From positions 4,017,001 to 4,081,000 of the forward strand of contig CANJKZ010000092.1 of the NCBI GenBank assembly GCA_947471745.1: a stretch of DNA of 64,000 nucleotides. Direction: 5' to 3'. The position numbers were made by a program, and so were the translations under genes. Origin of the DNA: Closterium sp. Naga37s-1. Taxonomy: Eukaryota > Streptophyta > Zygnematophyceae > Desmidiales > Closteriaceae. Each line of letters begins with the position of its first letter. The first letter of the stretch is position 1. The notes below the pieces were generated by a model. It was not told the DNA's origin and ran no database searches. It worked only from the letters and a program-made list of their open reading frames with translations. Of this stretch, positions 31,201-41,465 are shown in pieces.

Positions 31201-32830
31201 CAGGAGAGATTCGCCGCGGCCGGGCAGCGGGCAGGCGGAAAAAGCGCAGGAACGGAGGGGTAATTACCCGTGAAGGGGCAGATGGGGTAGGAAACGGGGG
31301 AAGGAGGGGGTGGGGGCGGAGCGGAGGGGAGCGACGCGGGGGCGGGAGCGGGAGCTGGAGGAGGAGACGGGGGAGCGATCCCCATGCAGCTATTAGAGTC
31401 AATAGTGCGATTAACGACCGATTGGTACTTAGAAGGGTCGAGGGATGTGACAGGGCAGGAGGGGAGGGAGGAGTAGGGATCGCAGCACGCCGTGTATTGC
31501 GGGTAGATGCCCGTGCCGTTGAAACAGGCCGACGAGTCGTCGATCGCGAATGTGGTAACCAGAGATCCCATTATTTTCGTCACATTGCTGGCGAAGGACG
31601 CGAGGAGGGAGGAGGCGTCTGGGAAAAGCTGCGACAGCTGAAGCTTGTCCACTGGCAAGAGGCAGGGAGAACGGATGGGAAGGGTGGGTAAGGACGCCGG
31701 AGAGAGAAGGGAAGTGTGAGTGTGATGAAGGATAGACAGTGGGAAGAATAACATTTACTCTACACGAAAATGCACACTGTTCTTAAGGAGCCCGAAACAT
31801 CTCTCACATTATGGCGCATCTCGGAAATCACAAGTCAACTAACACTCACTTCGTACGGCGCTGCGCGCCGTTCGATGGACTAAAAAAACATCGCTCACAT
31901 GACCTGGAAACAATGTGGGACATAAGCCGTCAGCCAGCCAACACTTACTCGTTTCGAGACGTCTCAAAACTAGAGGACATCTCTCACACGGTTTGGAAAC
32001 AATGTGAGTCATAAGCCGTAAGCCAACCAACACTTACTCCACACGGGAGTGCACGCGTCGAAGAGGGTCGAGGCGAAGGCGGAGCATACGCGCATGCTCG
32101 TGCCGCTGATGTACCCGCCGGAATCTGCACAGCAGGACGACGCACGGATGTATGAGTGCTGGATGATACTTAGTGGAAACAATGTGATTATTAGTTTTAT
32201 GTTATTATGATATATCTTCCGATATTACTACTTCTTTGTCGTTCGTTATACTGCGACTTTGTAATACTGCCACTTCATGTCACGTATATTCCCTTTTTTT
32301 TCGATTTTTCTTTTTTTGCTTCCCGGTTCTGATACTCACGAGGTTCTTTCTAACCCACCTGAGTTGCAACTCGACGCGCAGTTGAGGTCCTCGAGAAGCT
32401 GCAGGCACCGCTGCTGTCCCTCAAACCCGTTGCACGCGCCCAGGTTCGGGTCGACTGTAGCGCCGGGGCTGAGCTCCGCTACAAGGGCGCTCATGTTCGC
32501 CGACGCCAGCTGTAGCGCGCCGTTCAGATCGCTACATGCTGGGCAGCAGGAAAGATTCGCCGCGGCCGGGCAGCGGGAAGGTGAGACGGAAGGAGCGGAC
32601 GGCTGTAGCCCGGTGAACGGGCAGGACGGCGGAGTTGCGGGGGGAGGCGGAGACGGACTGGCGGAAGGGGGACTGGCGGAAGGAGTCGGCGCGCTTTGTG
32701 CGGAGGAAAGGTCAAGGCAGGTGAGGGCGAGGAGAAGAAAGGGGACAAGAAGCAGCACGGGGCAATGCAGAATAGGAGAGTGCCGGCGATGGCGTGCTGA
32801 TTGCGGGCGATGTTGCCGCGTGATAACCAT
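28241..32830 (-). CDS. Three-module Cys-rich, probably GPI-anchored secreted protein, paralogue 4
   Basis: Transcription-order exons are 32830-32359, 32124-32038, 31651-31013, 30782-30696, 30429-29831, 29666-29591, 29417-29319, 29081-28963 and 28693-28241, 876 residues in one frame. An ATG five codons upstream (32845) is also possible. A signal peptide (HCPVLLLVPFLLLALTCLDL) is followed by three complete copies of the family module. Each has RCPAAANLSCC..C, a CLQLLEDLxCxxSCN-type segment, VC.AFA..L...C and CFNGT/S...ACCDP. Only the last module ends in a Pro-rich linker and GPI-type hydrophobic tail. Modules 1 and 2 fuse blocks that are separate exons elsewhere (exon 31013-31651 joins the second half of module 1 to the first half of module 2). 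Module 3 keeps the ancestral intron pattern. It is the only minus-strand member of the cluster. Confidence 0.86.
30860..30960 (-). repeat. Decoy of the CLQLLEDL exon segment, Cys-rich gene 4
   Basis: About 95 bp of the 31013-31651 exon end with its donor is repeated further downstream in the transcript (SSGVCKGFEDQQRCLQLVED-like). It lies in the intron before exon 30782-30696. Confidence 0.75.
31770..32037 (-). repeat. Copies of a donor-side intron segment flanking an ACGT palindrome
   Basis: About 60 bp (ggaaacaatgtg.g.cataagc, then ccaacacttactc) occurs directly repeated at about 31905-31950 and 31995-32040, around a palindrome gtttcgagacgtctcaaaac at 31951-31970. A weaker third copy lies near 31775-31860. 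The repeated segment includes the 5' splice site of exon 32124-32038. Confidence 0.7.
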
Positions 32831-32845
32831 TTTGAACGTCGACAT

Positions 32846-34789
32846 CTTTCCGTTCGCGCTGTACTCGCGCGGATTAACCGAGTTCTCGTTCTTACAGTGA
32901 GTCCACCTTTCCCCCCCCTTTCTGTTACGCCAGCCGATCTACTAGATTCCAAAACGAGCCAAGAAAAGGACGGTTTCAGTAGAAGGGCAGGCACAAGTAG
33001 CAGCAATGTGGTGGAAATGCAGCTGGAGTTTCGACGAGTTTATGTTGTAAGAAAAGAGGTTTGCAGGCTAGAAGGGCACTAAATATCTTTGAGCAACTTG
33101 AATGTGGGGTCTGCTTTGTTGTTGGTACTCACGGGCAGGTGTGTTCAGATTGCAAACTGACTGTCGGGGTGCTAGATCTGTTACAATCTCGAATGTCCCG
33201 CATGATCACCCGCTGGCTGGAAATGGAAACTCGTATTCATTTGGTTTTCCTATCAGCACGGAACCACCGACCTTTCTTCGGTCGTCCAAATAAGACCTGC
33301 AGATGGGCTGGCTTGGGTACCTTCAGCTGTTTCCTTGTTCTCTCCCTGCAACCCAATGCGCCACGAATGCCATGTCATTGCGCTTCGGATATCTGTCGCG
33401 TCTCGGCCGCCTCTGTTCCATGATGGGTTGAGCTACTCTTCTTATTGCAATTTGCGAACAAGACGAGCTGTGGTAACAGACCCAGCGAGATATTCTCGGA
33501 AGATCAAGCGATATCAGGCAACAGTCGATCCTAGCATGTGATTGGTGGATAAGCCTTATTGTCAGGGAGAAATGGAATCTGTGGTTCGCCGCCATCGGTG
33601 AGGGACTACGGGTTGTTGGTGTGAGCACGAATCGCCTGCATTGCCGCTTCGAGTCATAATCACTGCAGGCGTGACAGTCTATCTGACACTCTGGCACAGG
33701 CATCTCCCTTAAAGTGTTTTGTTCAGTTTTACTGGGTTATTTCACAGTGTCAGGGTTATATGATTAGAGATGTGTTCTGGAGCACTGTAAGGATGAAAAA
33801 TAACACAGATGTGTCTCTGTAGTATCGACATATATTTTTTGTATGATGTAATTAAACGCTAAAAGGGGTGTCTAAAATCAAATTGCTGATAGATGTCACT
33901 TCTTGTTCTTTAATGCATAACTTCCCGTCTAGTCATTCAACTGTAATTCTTTGGCACTATTTAGTGCCATTGATTACATAACGAGTCATTTCCCGCCTGG
34001 CAGTCCAGTCAAGGAATTTGCAGAAATTCTGAATTGCGGGAAGTGGAACAAGCCGCGTCAGCCAGCGTCTGTGCGCTCTGCAAATGCGGCTCGGCATGAC
34101 TTTCGATTTCCGCACAACCGAATTCTGTCCGCCGCCAGCGGGTTCAGTCACTTCCCGTCGATAGCTTTGAAAGCCTCACTGGTTCCCATCTACTTCAAAA
34201 CTCGCTGTGAACCAGAAAGTCAGGCACTTACGAACAGCTGACAGATTAGACCTCGTCGTAAGTCGCGCATAAAAGACCCTAGTGCGTGGGCGTTTTGGTG
34301 CGAACCGCAATGCATTGGGATGGTCAACGCTTTGCACCGTACCAATACATACTGATACACAATATCACGTAGAATTACCGTGCACAACCTTTGTGAATGT
34401 CCGCACTTTCTGAGTCGCATGTTCCGCGCCCTTGGGGTTTCGCTGTCGCTTGTGGAGGATGCCCAACAAGTCACACTGACAAACCATCCTACAGTGCAGG
34501 GAGTTACTCCCCGTGCTTCATTCTTTCACAAAAAGGCGAGCCGTCTGTGTTCTTAGCCCAGCACATCTTCTCCAGCACCCAGCCCTTATCTATCTAATCA
34601 AGTGACTACGGACGGCGATGAGAAGGGCCCCTCGATCATCACCACTTTTCGCATCGAAGAGCTTAAATCAAAACGAGGAGCGGAACCTTGTCCTTACTTT
34701 ATTAGCTATTGAGCTCGCACCTGATCAAATAGTCTACATAATTTAATTGTATTTAGTTGGATTACTTAGACTGTAACTAGTCGCAAAAA
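32846..34789. other. Divergent intergenic region between Cys-rich genes 4 and 5
   Basis: No gene was accepted in these 1.9 kb. It should contain both promoters. Open frames (for example 33323-33703 minus, 33061-33423 plus) overlap each other and show no family features. The composition turns A/T-rich at about 33700-33950. Confidence 0.45.
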
Positions 34790-37700
34790 ATGCGTCCACG
34801 AAAACTTTTCTCGTGCGTCGCGCTACTACTCTCCGGCGACGCAGTAATCTCCCCAGTTAAAGCCGGCGTCCGCGCCGCTGTTACTTCCCGAGCTGCGCTA
34901 CTTATTTCCCTCGTCGTCGTAATTCACCTCTCTACCTCCTCCGCGCAGCCCGCGCCTATCCTCCCCGCTCAAGTTTCCGCCCAAGCCAAGCCCTCCGCAT
35001 CCCTGCTTCCGCCAGCGCTCTCCCAAGCGTGTCCGCACACGGGGCTTGCGCCGTCCGCAACCGCCATTGCGTCAACCCGATGCCCCGCGGCATCCGCGCA
35101 ATCGTGCTGCGGAGCTTGCGCGGATCTCAACGCCGCGCTCGGCCTTGCCAGTGCGAGTTTGGGCGACCTGGTGTCGCTCGTCAGTCCCGATGCTCTAAGT
35201 TTCGTGCAGACCAGCGCCAAGGTTCGTTAAAAATCTAAACATAATATCTATAATCTGCAATTTCACGGTAAGTTACTGTAGCGGGTTAGCTATCCAGGTT
35301 GGGCCGACCTGGTGTCCTTCAGTCCCGAGGCGCTGAGCTTCGTGCTACCCAAGGTCAAGGCTCGCTGCAAGAAAGAACAAATCACCAAAACAAGACACTG
35401 TCGCATAATCCGCATTGGTACATTCGGTCATTATGACGCATAGCATTTCAAGTTTGGTCAACCTGGCGTCGTTCGTGACTTCTAGAATCGCAATCATTAC
35501 CTCGCATCCCCCTTCACCACCCCTTACTCCCTCTCACCGCACCGCCAAGCGTGCGACGCGTTCATCAGCCAGACTAAGTGCCTGCAGCTGCATACATCCG
35601 CCGTCATTCACACCTCCTCTCAACTCCTCACCTCCTTTCACCCATTCTCACCCCTCTCAACTCCCCTCACTCTCCGACCCCCAGGCGTGCGACGCGTTCA
35701 TCGGCAAGACCAAGTGCCTACAGTCGCGGAAACTGGAAACTCCCCTCATTCCCGCTATCTTTCCTCTCAACCCATCAACCCCTCTCACCCCCTTTTACCG
35801 CTCTCAACCCCCATCACTCTTCGTCCGCCAGGCGTGCGACGCGTTCATCGGCCAAACGACGTGCCTGCAGCTGCTGGAGGACCTTACCTGCGCGCTCACG
35901 TGCAACCCAGGTCGGTTCAGAGTGGTGGTATGCACGTGGTAAGGTGCGCGATTCGGTGACGGCGAGGGTTGCCTGCAGCTGCTGGAGGATCTTACGTGCG
36001 CGCTCACGTGCAACCCAGGTGATTCCTAGCCTCCCCACGAGGTGGTATGACTTGGTATCAAGTTGTCTTTTGAGTCGACTCAAACGTCCGACCCATGAGC
36101 TGGGATTTACTTGGTACCGAGTGTCAGTCTGTGCGAGAGAGAGCTTTTGTGTGTGGAGTAAAATAGTGCTGGGTAGCCTATAATAGAATAAGAGGCTCTT
36201 AGACAGCACTTGGGGATGAAGGAAGATATGCACAAGGTGGTAACCCGATGCTGTGCAACCCAGGTGGTAACCCGATGCAGTGCAACCCAGGTGGTAACCC
36301 GATGCTGTGAAACCCTGGTCGGGAGCAGAGTGTCAACTCAAACAACTTGCTCGTCCCCTGTTTCTTCCATGTGTTTGCCTTGCTGTGCGCACATAACCAG
36401 ATTCCATTGCGCATTTGAGCACCTCTGCTGCACGCATGTCATCGCGGAAAAGTCGTGTGTCCAACTTATGCGGCCGTGGGTTTTTCCACAAAAAAGCTTA
36501 CACAAAGTCACAGAGCTACGGGAAAGTCCCAACCCTCTGTCACAAAAATGTCACCACTCTGGCAGGGCTGCGCACACGCGGGCGAATGTCGCGGCCCGCC
36601 AATTTCTGCCCCCCGTTTACCGACTCGCAATTTCGGACCGAGTCGCAATGTTCGGCTCCACGATCCTGACACTCTGCAAAAAATCGCCACAACAATGTCC
36701 GCGACATATGCAGGCGCGACACATGGTGTAATGACGGTCATTTGTCAGTCGACTAAAAAGGCATTTGTTTTTTCCATCCCTTACTCTTCCAAACAACCAT
36801 GTGCGATCACGCGCAGATGCGGGCGCGTATGTGAGTGTCACTGCTGCAGGCACGGTAATCAGCGTGTGTGACGCGACGATGAGTTGACTCGAATGTCCTC
36901 CCCTCCCTGCCACCTCCCCACTGCCTCCCTGTGCGCACATTACCAGATGCGGGAGCGGATGTGAGCGCCTCTGCAGCAGGCACGGTGATCAGCGTGTGTG
37001 ACGCGACGATGAGTTGACTCGAATATCCCCACCCTTCCACCACCCCACTGTGTTGCCGTGCGTCCCCCCATGAGCAGATGCGGGCGCGTATGTGAGCGCC
37101 ACTGCAGCAGGCACGGTGATCAGCGTGTGTGACGCGTTTGCACAGGCGGTGATGGAAGACTGCCAAGGCATTGACCGTGAGTGACTCTCTTGACTTGCGT
37201 TGACTCTGAGTGACTCTCTTGACTTGCGTTGACTCTGAGTGACTCTCTTGACTTGCGTTGACTCTGAGTGACTCTCTTGACTTGCGTTGACTTTGAGTGA
37301 CTCCCTTGAATTGCCTCCTGTGCGGCCCGTTGCACAGGCGGTATTCCTGAGTCGAGTGGCGCCACACCCACAGTCCGCCCCCCTCCACGCATATCAACCC
37401 CCCTGCCCGCCCCCCTCGTTTCTTCCCAGTGGCACAGCCGGTATCCCTACGTCGAGTGGCGCCACGCCCCTCCTCCTCCGCGCAATAAACCCGTCCCCCC
37501 TCCCCCTTCCTTCCCCTTGCCTTTCCTCCCTCTCCACCTGCCAGTGGGGGAGGTATCCATGAGTCGAGTAGCACCACACCCCTCCTCCTTCGTGGGCATA
37601 GTGGCAGCAAGCGTGGCGGCGGTCAAGCATCCCACCCCTTCGATCCCCTGCCCTTCCGTGCCCCCATCTGCCAGTAGGAGAGGTGTCCATGAGTCGAGTC

Positions 37701-38162
37701 GAGTAGCACCACACCCCTCCTCCTTCATGAGCATAGTGGCAGCAAGCGTGGCGGCGCTCATGCATGCCACTCCTTCGTTCCCCTTTCCACTTTCTTCTCT
37801 CTCCCCTTCCACCCCCCAACCTGCCAGTGGGGGAGGTATCCATGAGTCGAGTAGCGCCGGACCCCTCCTCCTTCATGACCATAGTGGCAGCGAGCGTGAC
37901 ATCACTCATGGGCGCGGCTGACGTCACCATCACCGTGGACAATACAGTGAGTGCGCCCTCTACACTCATGGCAGTGATTGGCTATGAGGATGACTCCCAT
38001 GGGGTGACTGGCGCCAGACCCATCCTCCTTCATGACCATAGTGGCAGCGAACGTGACATCACTCATGGGCGCGGCTGACGTCACCATCACTGTAGATAAC
38101 ACTGAGTGTCTTGCTTTCTCTCCCCCCCGATCTCTTTCCCCCCCTGATATCTCTCCTCCCCA

Positions 38163-38193
<31 letters not shown>

Positions 38194-40748
38194 ATCTCTC
38201 ATCCCCCCCGGTCCCCTCCTCACCACTCCCTAGGCCTGTTCTCTCGTGTTCTGATTGGTCAGCCCATACTGTAACCCCCCTTGTCTCGTGCAGGGATCTT
38301 GTTTCAACGGCAGGAATCTTGTTTCAACGGCAGGAATCTTGTGTCACCGGCACGGGTCTTTACCCCCGCTACACCGCCTGCTCGTTTTTTCACCCTCTCC
38401 CTCACCCCATTTTCTCCCCCTTTCTCTTCACTCCTTGCAGGCATCTTGCTTCAACGGCACGGGTCTTTACCCTCGCTACACTGCCTGCTGCGACCCGCTC
38501 ACCATCCCCCCCACATGCCCTCCCAACTCAATCAACTCCTCTTACTCCTCCTCCCTCTCCTCTCGCTCCACCACCTCCTCCTCCTCCTCCTCTCTCCCCC
38601 CTCTCACCCGAGTCACCGACCCAGACGCGTGCATGCTCGGCACTCTCCCCCCAACCTCCCAACCTCCCGAACCTGCCCCGTCCTCCGAGCCTTCCCCGGG
38701 CCTCTCGCCCGAGCCTGCGCCACCCACTCCCGGACCTGTCGTCTACCCTGCATGTCCGTTCACTAAAGAACCCCCGACAATCCCTAAGAGGGTCCCAACT
38801 CGTTGCCCTGCTGCGGCGAATAAGACGTGCTGTGCCGACTGCAGTGACTTAGGTTCGGCAATGAGGCTCGTGGGGACGAACCTTGAGGATGTTGTGGTGC
38901 TGATTGATCCGAGCCTGGTTGGATTCGTGGATTCGGGATTTAAGGTATGTGTGTCTCTTCAAATCAACTACATTTCTTATTATCATATTGTATCCTATAA
39001 TCTCACATTTCCTGTGTTATTACATCTCCGCTTCTACCCTCCAGATGTGTGACATGTTCACAGGCGGTCAGATGTGTATCGTATCATACCATATCATATC
39101 TTACAATATCGTATTTCCTGTGTTGACGCATTTCCCCTTGTGTCCTCCAGATGTGTGACATGTTCACGGGCGGTCAGATGTGCGAGCAAGCCATAGAGGA
39201 TCTGCTGTGCGCCATCACATGTAACCCAGGTGAGATGGCACGTAAATGACATGTAACTCAGGTGAAATGGCACGTAAATGGCATGTAACTCAGGTGAAAT
39301 GGCACGTAAATGACATGTAACTCAGGTGAAATGGCACGTAAATGACATGTAACTCAGGTGAAATGGTACATGGATGACATGCAACCCAGTTGAGATGGTA
39401 TATACATGACATGTACGAAAAGGGTGAGCTGCCAGCCTGCTGCTCCTGCTGACTGTACCATCTACGTTTCTTAGAATTCTGAACAGCGACCTGTACTCTC
39501 TTCTACGTGATGCAAAATTCAACGATGTGCCATTTCCTATTGTATGTGACTATATCGAACGTTGCACGCTGACCATTTTATGTGACTATGGGATGTATGT
39601 TTCCGTACTGTGCAGATGCGGGTAACTACACCCGGGTAACAGCGGACGCCACAACAATGTCCGTCTGCGCTTCTTACGCTGAGTTCTTCTTTGGCGTCTG
39701 CCAGGGCATTTCCAGTTGAGTGCAGTGCGGTTGAGTGCAGTGCGGTTAACTGCAGGCTTTGTCTGGTACACAACACAGATCGCTCTGCACAGTGCGACAA
39801 ACATGGCCTGCATAGTGTTGAGATGGAATTCTTCCCATCACCACGCAGACCATATTCAAATTATACCACTGTTCAAACTCTTTCTCAACTAGCACCACTC
39901 TCCTCATAACCACCCCCTCCTCCATGCCCTCCCCGTTCCCCCCTCCCCCCCCCTCCCCCTCTACCTGGCAGTCGGAGCTGTCCCCCTCAGCACGCTCATC
40001 ACCTCTTCCGAGTCGTTCCTTAATGCCATCGCAGCCAGTGTAATGAAGGCCATCCGCTACAGTAACTTCAACATCGTTGTAGAGAAGGTACAGTGCTGCA
40101 TTTGCATCTAAAAAGTGTTGTATGTGCACACTCGCATCCCTCAGTGACCACTCAATCTCGATAAGAGGTTATCTCCTCTTTCCGTTCGTGTACATCCAAT
40201 AAAACTACCATTTCGTTTCCTCATGTGCTCCTTATTCCATCCACCAGGCTTTTCCTTTTTTGTTTCCTTAAAATGTCTCGAAGCTTACACCTTTCCTTCC
40301 ATCCACCTGCCGCCATATTCCCCTCCTGCAGAAAGCATGCTTCAGTGGTTCTCAGGTGTTTGCTCCAGTAACCGCATGCTGCGACCCATTCGCCATTCCC
40401 CAGAACTGCCCTGCCGGCGCTGTAAATGCGACACAATACAGCGATCTGATTGGCCGCGATATTGATCATTCTGTGTGCAAGACCCCTCCACCCGTTCCTC
40501 CTCTTCCTTCACCTCCTCCCCCTCCTCCCACTTCTGTGTCTGGGGCATCGGCTCCACCTGTCCCTTCCCCGCCGGCCGGCCAATCACCAGCTCCGCCATC
40601 ACCTGGAGAGCCTGTTGGACAACCTCCCCCGTCTCCGATGCTTGCAATCGCACAAGTACCACAAAAGTCCACCATTTCTTTGGCAAATAATGCAGCCACT
40701 ATTAGCGTGTCTTGTTTGTTGAGTATTCTGGGTCTTATTTTGTTATGA
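34790..40748 (+). CDS. Two-module Cys-rich, probably GPI-anchored secreted protein, paralogue 5
   Basis: Exons 34790-35221, 35832-35910, 37078-37176, 37828-37946, 38441-38944, 39151-39229, 39616-39714, 39972-40087 and 40333-40748 (the last may start at 40332) give 647 residues. A hydrophobic leader (SRAALLISLVVVIHLSTSSA) precedes module 1: CPHTGLAPS, RCPAASAQSCCGAC, ACDAFIGQTTCLQLLEDLTC, CNPG and VCDAFAQAVMEDC. CFNGTGLYPRYTACCDPL then joins, within one exon, to module 2: CPFTKEPP, RCPAANKTCCADC-like, MCDMFTGGQMCEQAIEDLLC and VCASYAEFFFGVC, ending in CFSGSQVFAPVTACCDPF. It finishes with a Pro-rich linker and a hydrophobic tail (VSCLLSILGLILL). Exon sizes 79/99/119 recur in both modules. The donor of exon 39616-39714 (a|gttgag) is weak. 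Introns are crowded with decoys. Confidence 0.84.
35290..35480 (+). repeat. Decoys of exon 1 end, Cys-rich gene 5
   Basis: Two diverged copies of the LGDLVSLVSPDALSFVQTSAK segment lie at about 35297-35365 and 35450-35480. Confidence 0.6.
35545..35740 (+). repeat. Two upstream decoys of exon 35832-35910
   Basis: Copies of the CDAFI.QTKCLQ segment follow acceptor-like tracts at about 35549 and 35684. Both are truncated before EDLTC. Confidence 0.8.
35960..36020 (+). repeat. Downstream decoy of exon 35832-35910
   Basis: CLQLLEDLTCALTCNP plus its donor (cccaggtgat) is repeated about 110 bp after the real exon end. Confidence 0.8.
36060..36090. repeat. TCGA palindrome
   Basis: The sequence gtcttttgagtcgactcaaacg carries the TTTTGAG-TCGA-CTCAAA(A) palindrome in the intron of Cys-rich gene 5. 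Confidence 0.8.
36236..36325 (+). repeat. ~28-bp repeat of the CNP|donor junction, three copies
   Basis: The unit ggtggtaacccgatgctgtg plus caaccca (about 28 bp) is repeated three times. Each contains tgcaaccca followed by ggtggta, repeating the exon end CNP with a GT donor. The third copy is degraded (tgtgaaaccctgg). Confidence 0.75.
36800..37030 (+). repeat. Two upstream decoys of exon 37078-37176
   Basis: Copies of the DAGAYVSATAAGTVISVCDA segment start at about 36814 and 36951. Both diverge at the same point into gacgatgagttgactcgaat and lack the VMEDCQG end. Confidence 0.85.
37177..37312 (+). repeat. 29-bp minisatellite starting at a 5' splice site
   Basis: Directly after exon 37078-37176 the donor gtgagtgactctcttgactt and following bases repeat about 4.5 times with a 29-bp period (unit gagtgactctcttgacttgc plus gttgactct). 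Confidence 0.9.
37325..37760 (+). repeat. Four upstream decoys of exon 37828-37946
   Basis: Copies of the segment beginning cagtgggggaggtatccatg (GEVSMSRVAP) occur near 37334, 37437, 37544 and 37672. They get longer and better conserved towards the real exon. Confidence 0.85.
37980..38110 (+). repeat. Downstream decoy of exon 37828-37946
   Basis: The DPSSFMTIVAASVTSLMGAA part is repeated almost perfectly at about 38015-38105. The donor is changed (aacactgagtg, no GT). Confidence 0.8.
38155..38190. repeat. Poly-C tract
   Basis: A run of about 30 C residues with a single interruption lies between decoy exons in Cys-rich gene 5. The length may be unreliable in the assembly. Confidence 0.85.
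38290..38400 (+). repeat. Upstream decoys of exon 38441-38944
   Basis: The segment for SCFNGTGLYPRYTAC is present as stuttering copies (gcaggaatcttgtttcaacg twice, then gtcaccggcacgggtcttta) before the real exon. Confidence 0.8.
39040..39080 (+). repeat. Upstream decoy of exon 39151-39229
   Basis: A short copy of MCDMFTGGQMC follows cctccag about 100 bp before the real exon and diverges afterwards. Confidence 0.8.
39217..39420 (+). repeat. 32-bp minisatellite carrying a 5' splice site
   Basis: Unit catgtaactcaggtgaaatg plus gcacgtaaatga (32 bp), about six copies. The first copy is the real exon end (acatgtaacccag|gtgaga); the later copies read aactcag|gtgaaa and remain plausible donors. Confidence 0.9.
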
Positions 40749-41465
40749 AACTGCTATATATACACGCATAACAACTATTTAGGGAGCAGTGAATAGCTTG
40801 GCTTGTGTTTGTTTTCTACAGTAGTCTGGTCTTGAATATTTCTTCAATCATCAAACGTAGTATCGAGGAAGTGGATGTCGAGTTCATCCTTTATCTTGAT
40901 TGGAAGAGGCTCGAGAGAATCGCGCAGTCTCGATCAACCTGATCTTCCACCCTTTCCATTCCCCACGGACCACCACGTCGGTTCGGCGCGTTTCCATTCG
41001 ATATCTGCAGAGCAGACTGTCGCCGAACTCTCCGTACAGTAACCCTACTCAATTCAATTCGCATCGCCACCGAATCTCCCACCCACTGTCGTGGACGCAC
41101 TTGCGCCTAGTTCCAGAACAGTTGCCGCTGTTCATTGACGACGCGATCAGGTAAGCTTTGGGCCGCGAGGCAGTCTTCTTATTACTGTACAAGGCTTCTT
41201 CTTTTGGCAGATTTATCTCCGCTGAGGTGTTCCGCCGTGTTTCTGTGTGCTTCCTTTTGCGACTCTTCAGCGTTTCGCTTGATCGCCATTGTCGTGCTGC
41301 ATTACGGAACGTCGGTGCCAAGCGAGAGCAATTCTGGCCCAGCCATTGTCGGGGAACCGTACTACTTGCACACTAAACGCCGTCGCCGGAAGCACGCACC
41401 CCCTCCCGTCGTCGCCGCCGTGTCGTCAGATCGTCGCTTACTCGCACTACCGTTTCCCGAGTATC
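40749..41465. other. Intergenic between Cys-rich genes 5 and 6
   Basis: No exon was recognised. The region should hold the 3' end of gene 5 and the promoter and 5' UTR of gene 6. An open frame runs in from 41289 in frame with gene 6, but the signal-peptide position favours the ATG at 41466. Confidence 0.45.

Noticed and set aside
33061..33703. Possible small genes between Cys-rich genes 4 and 5
   Set aside because: Overlapping open frames on both strands, no signal peptide, no motifs and no splice pattern.
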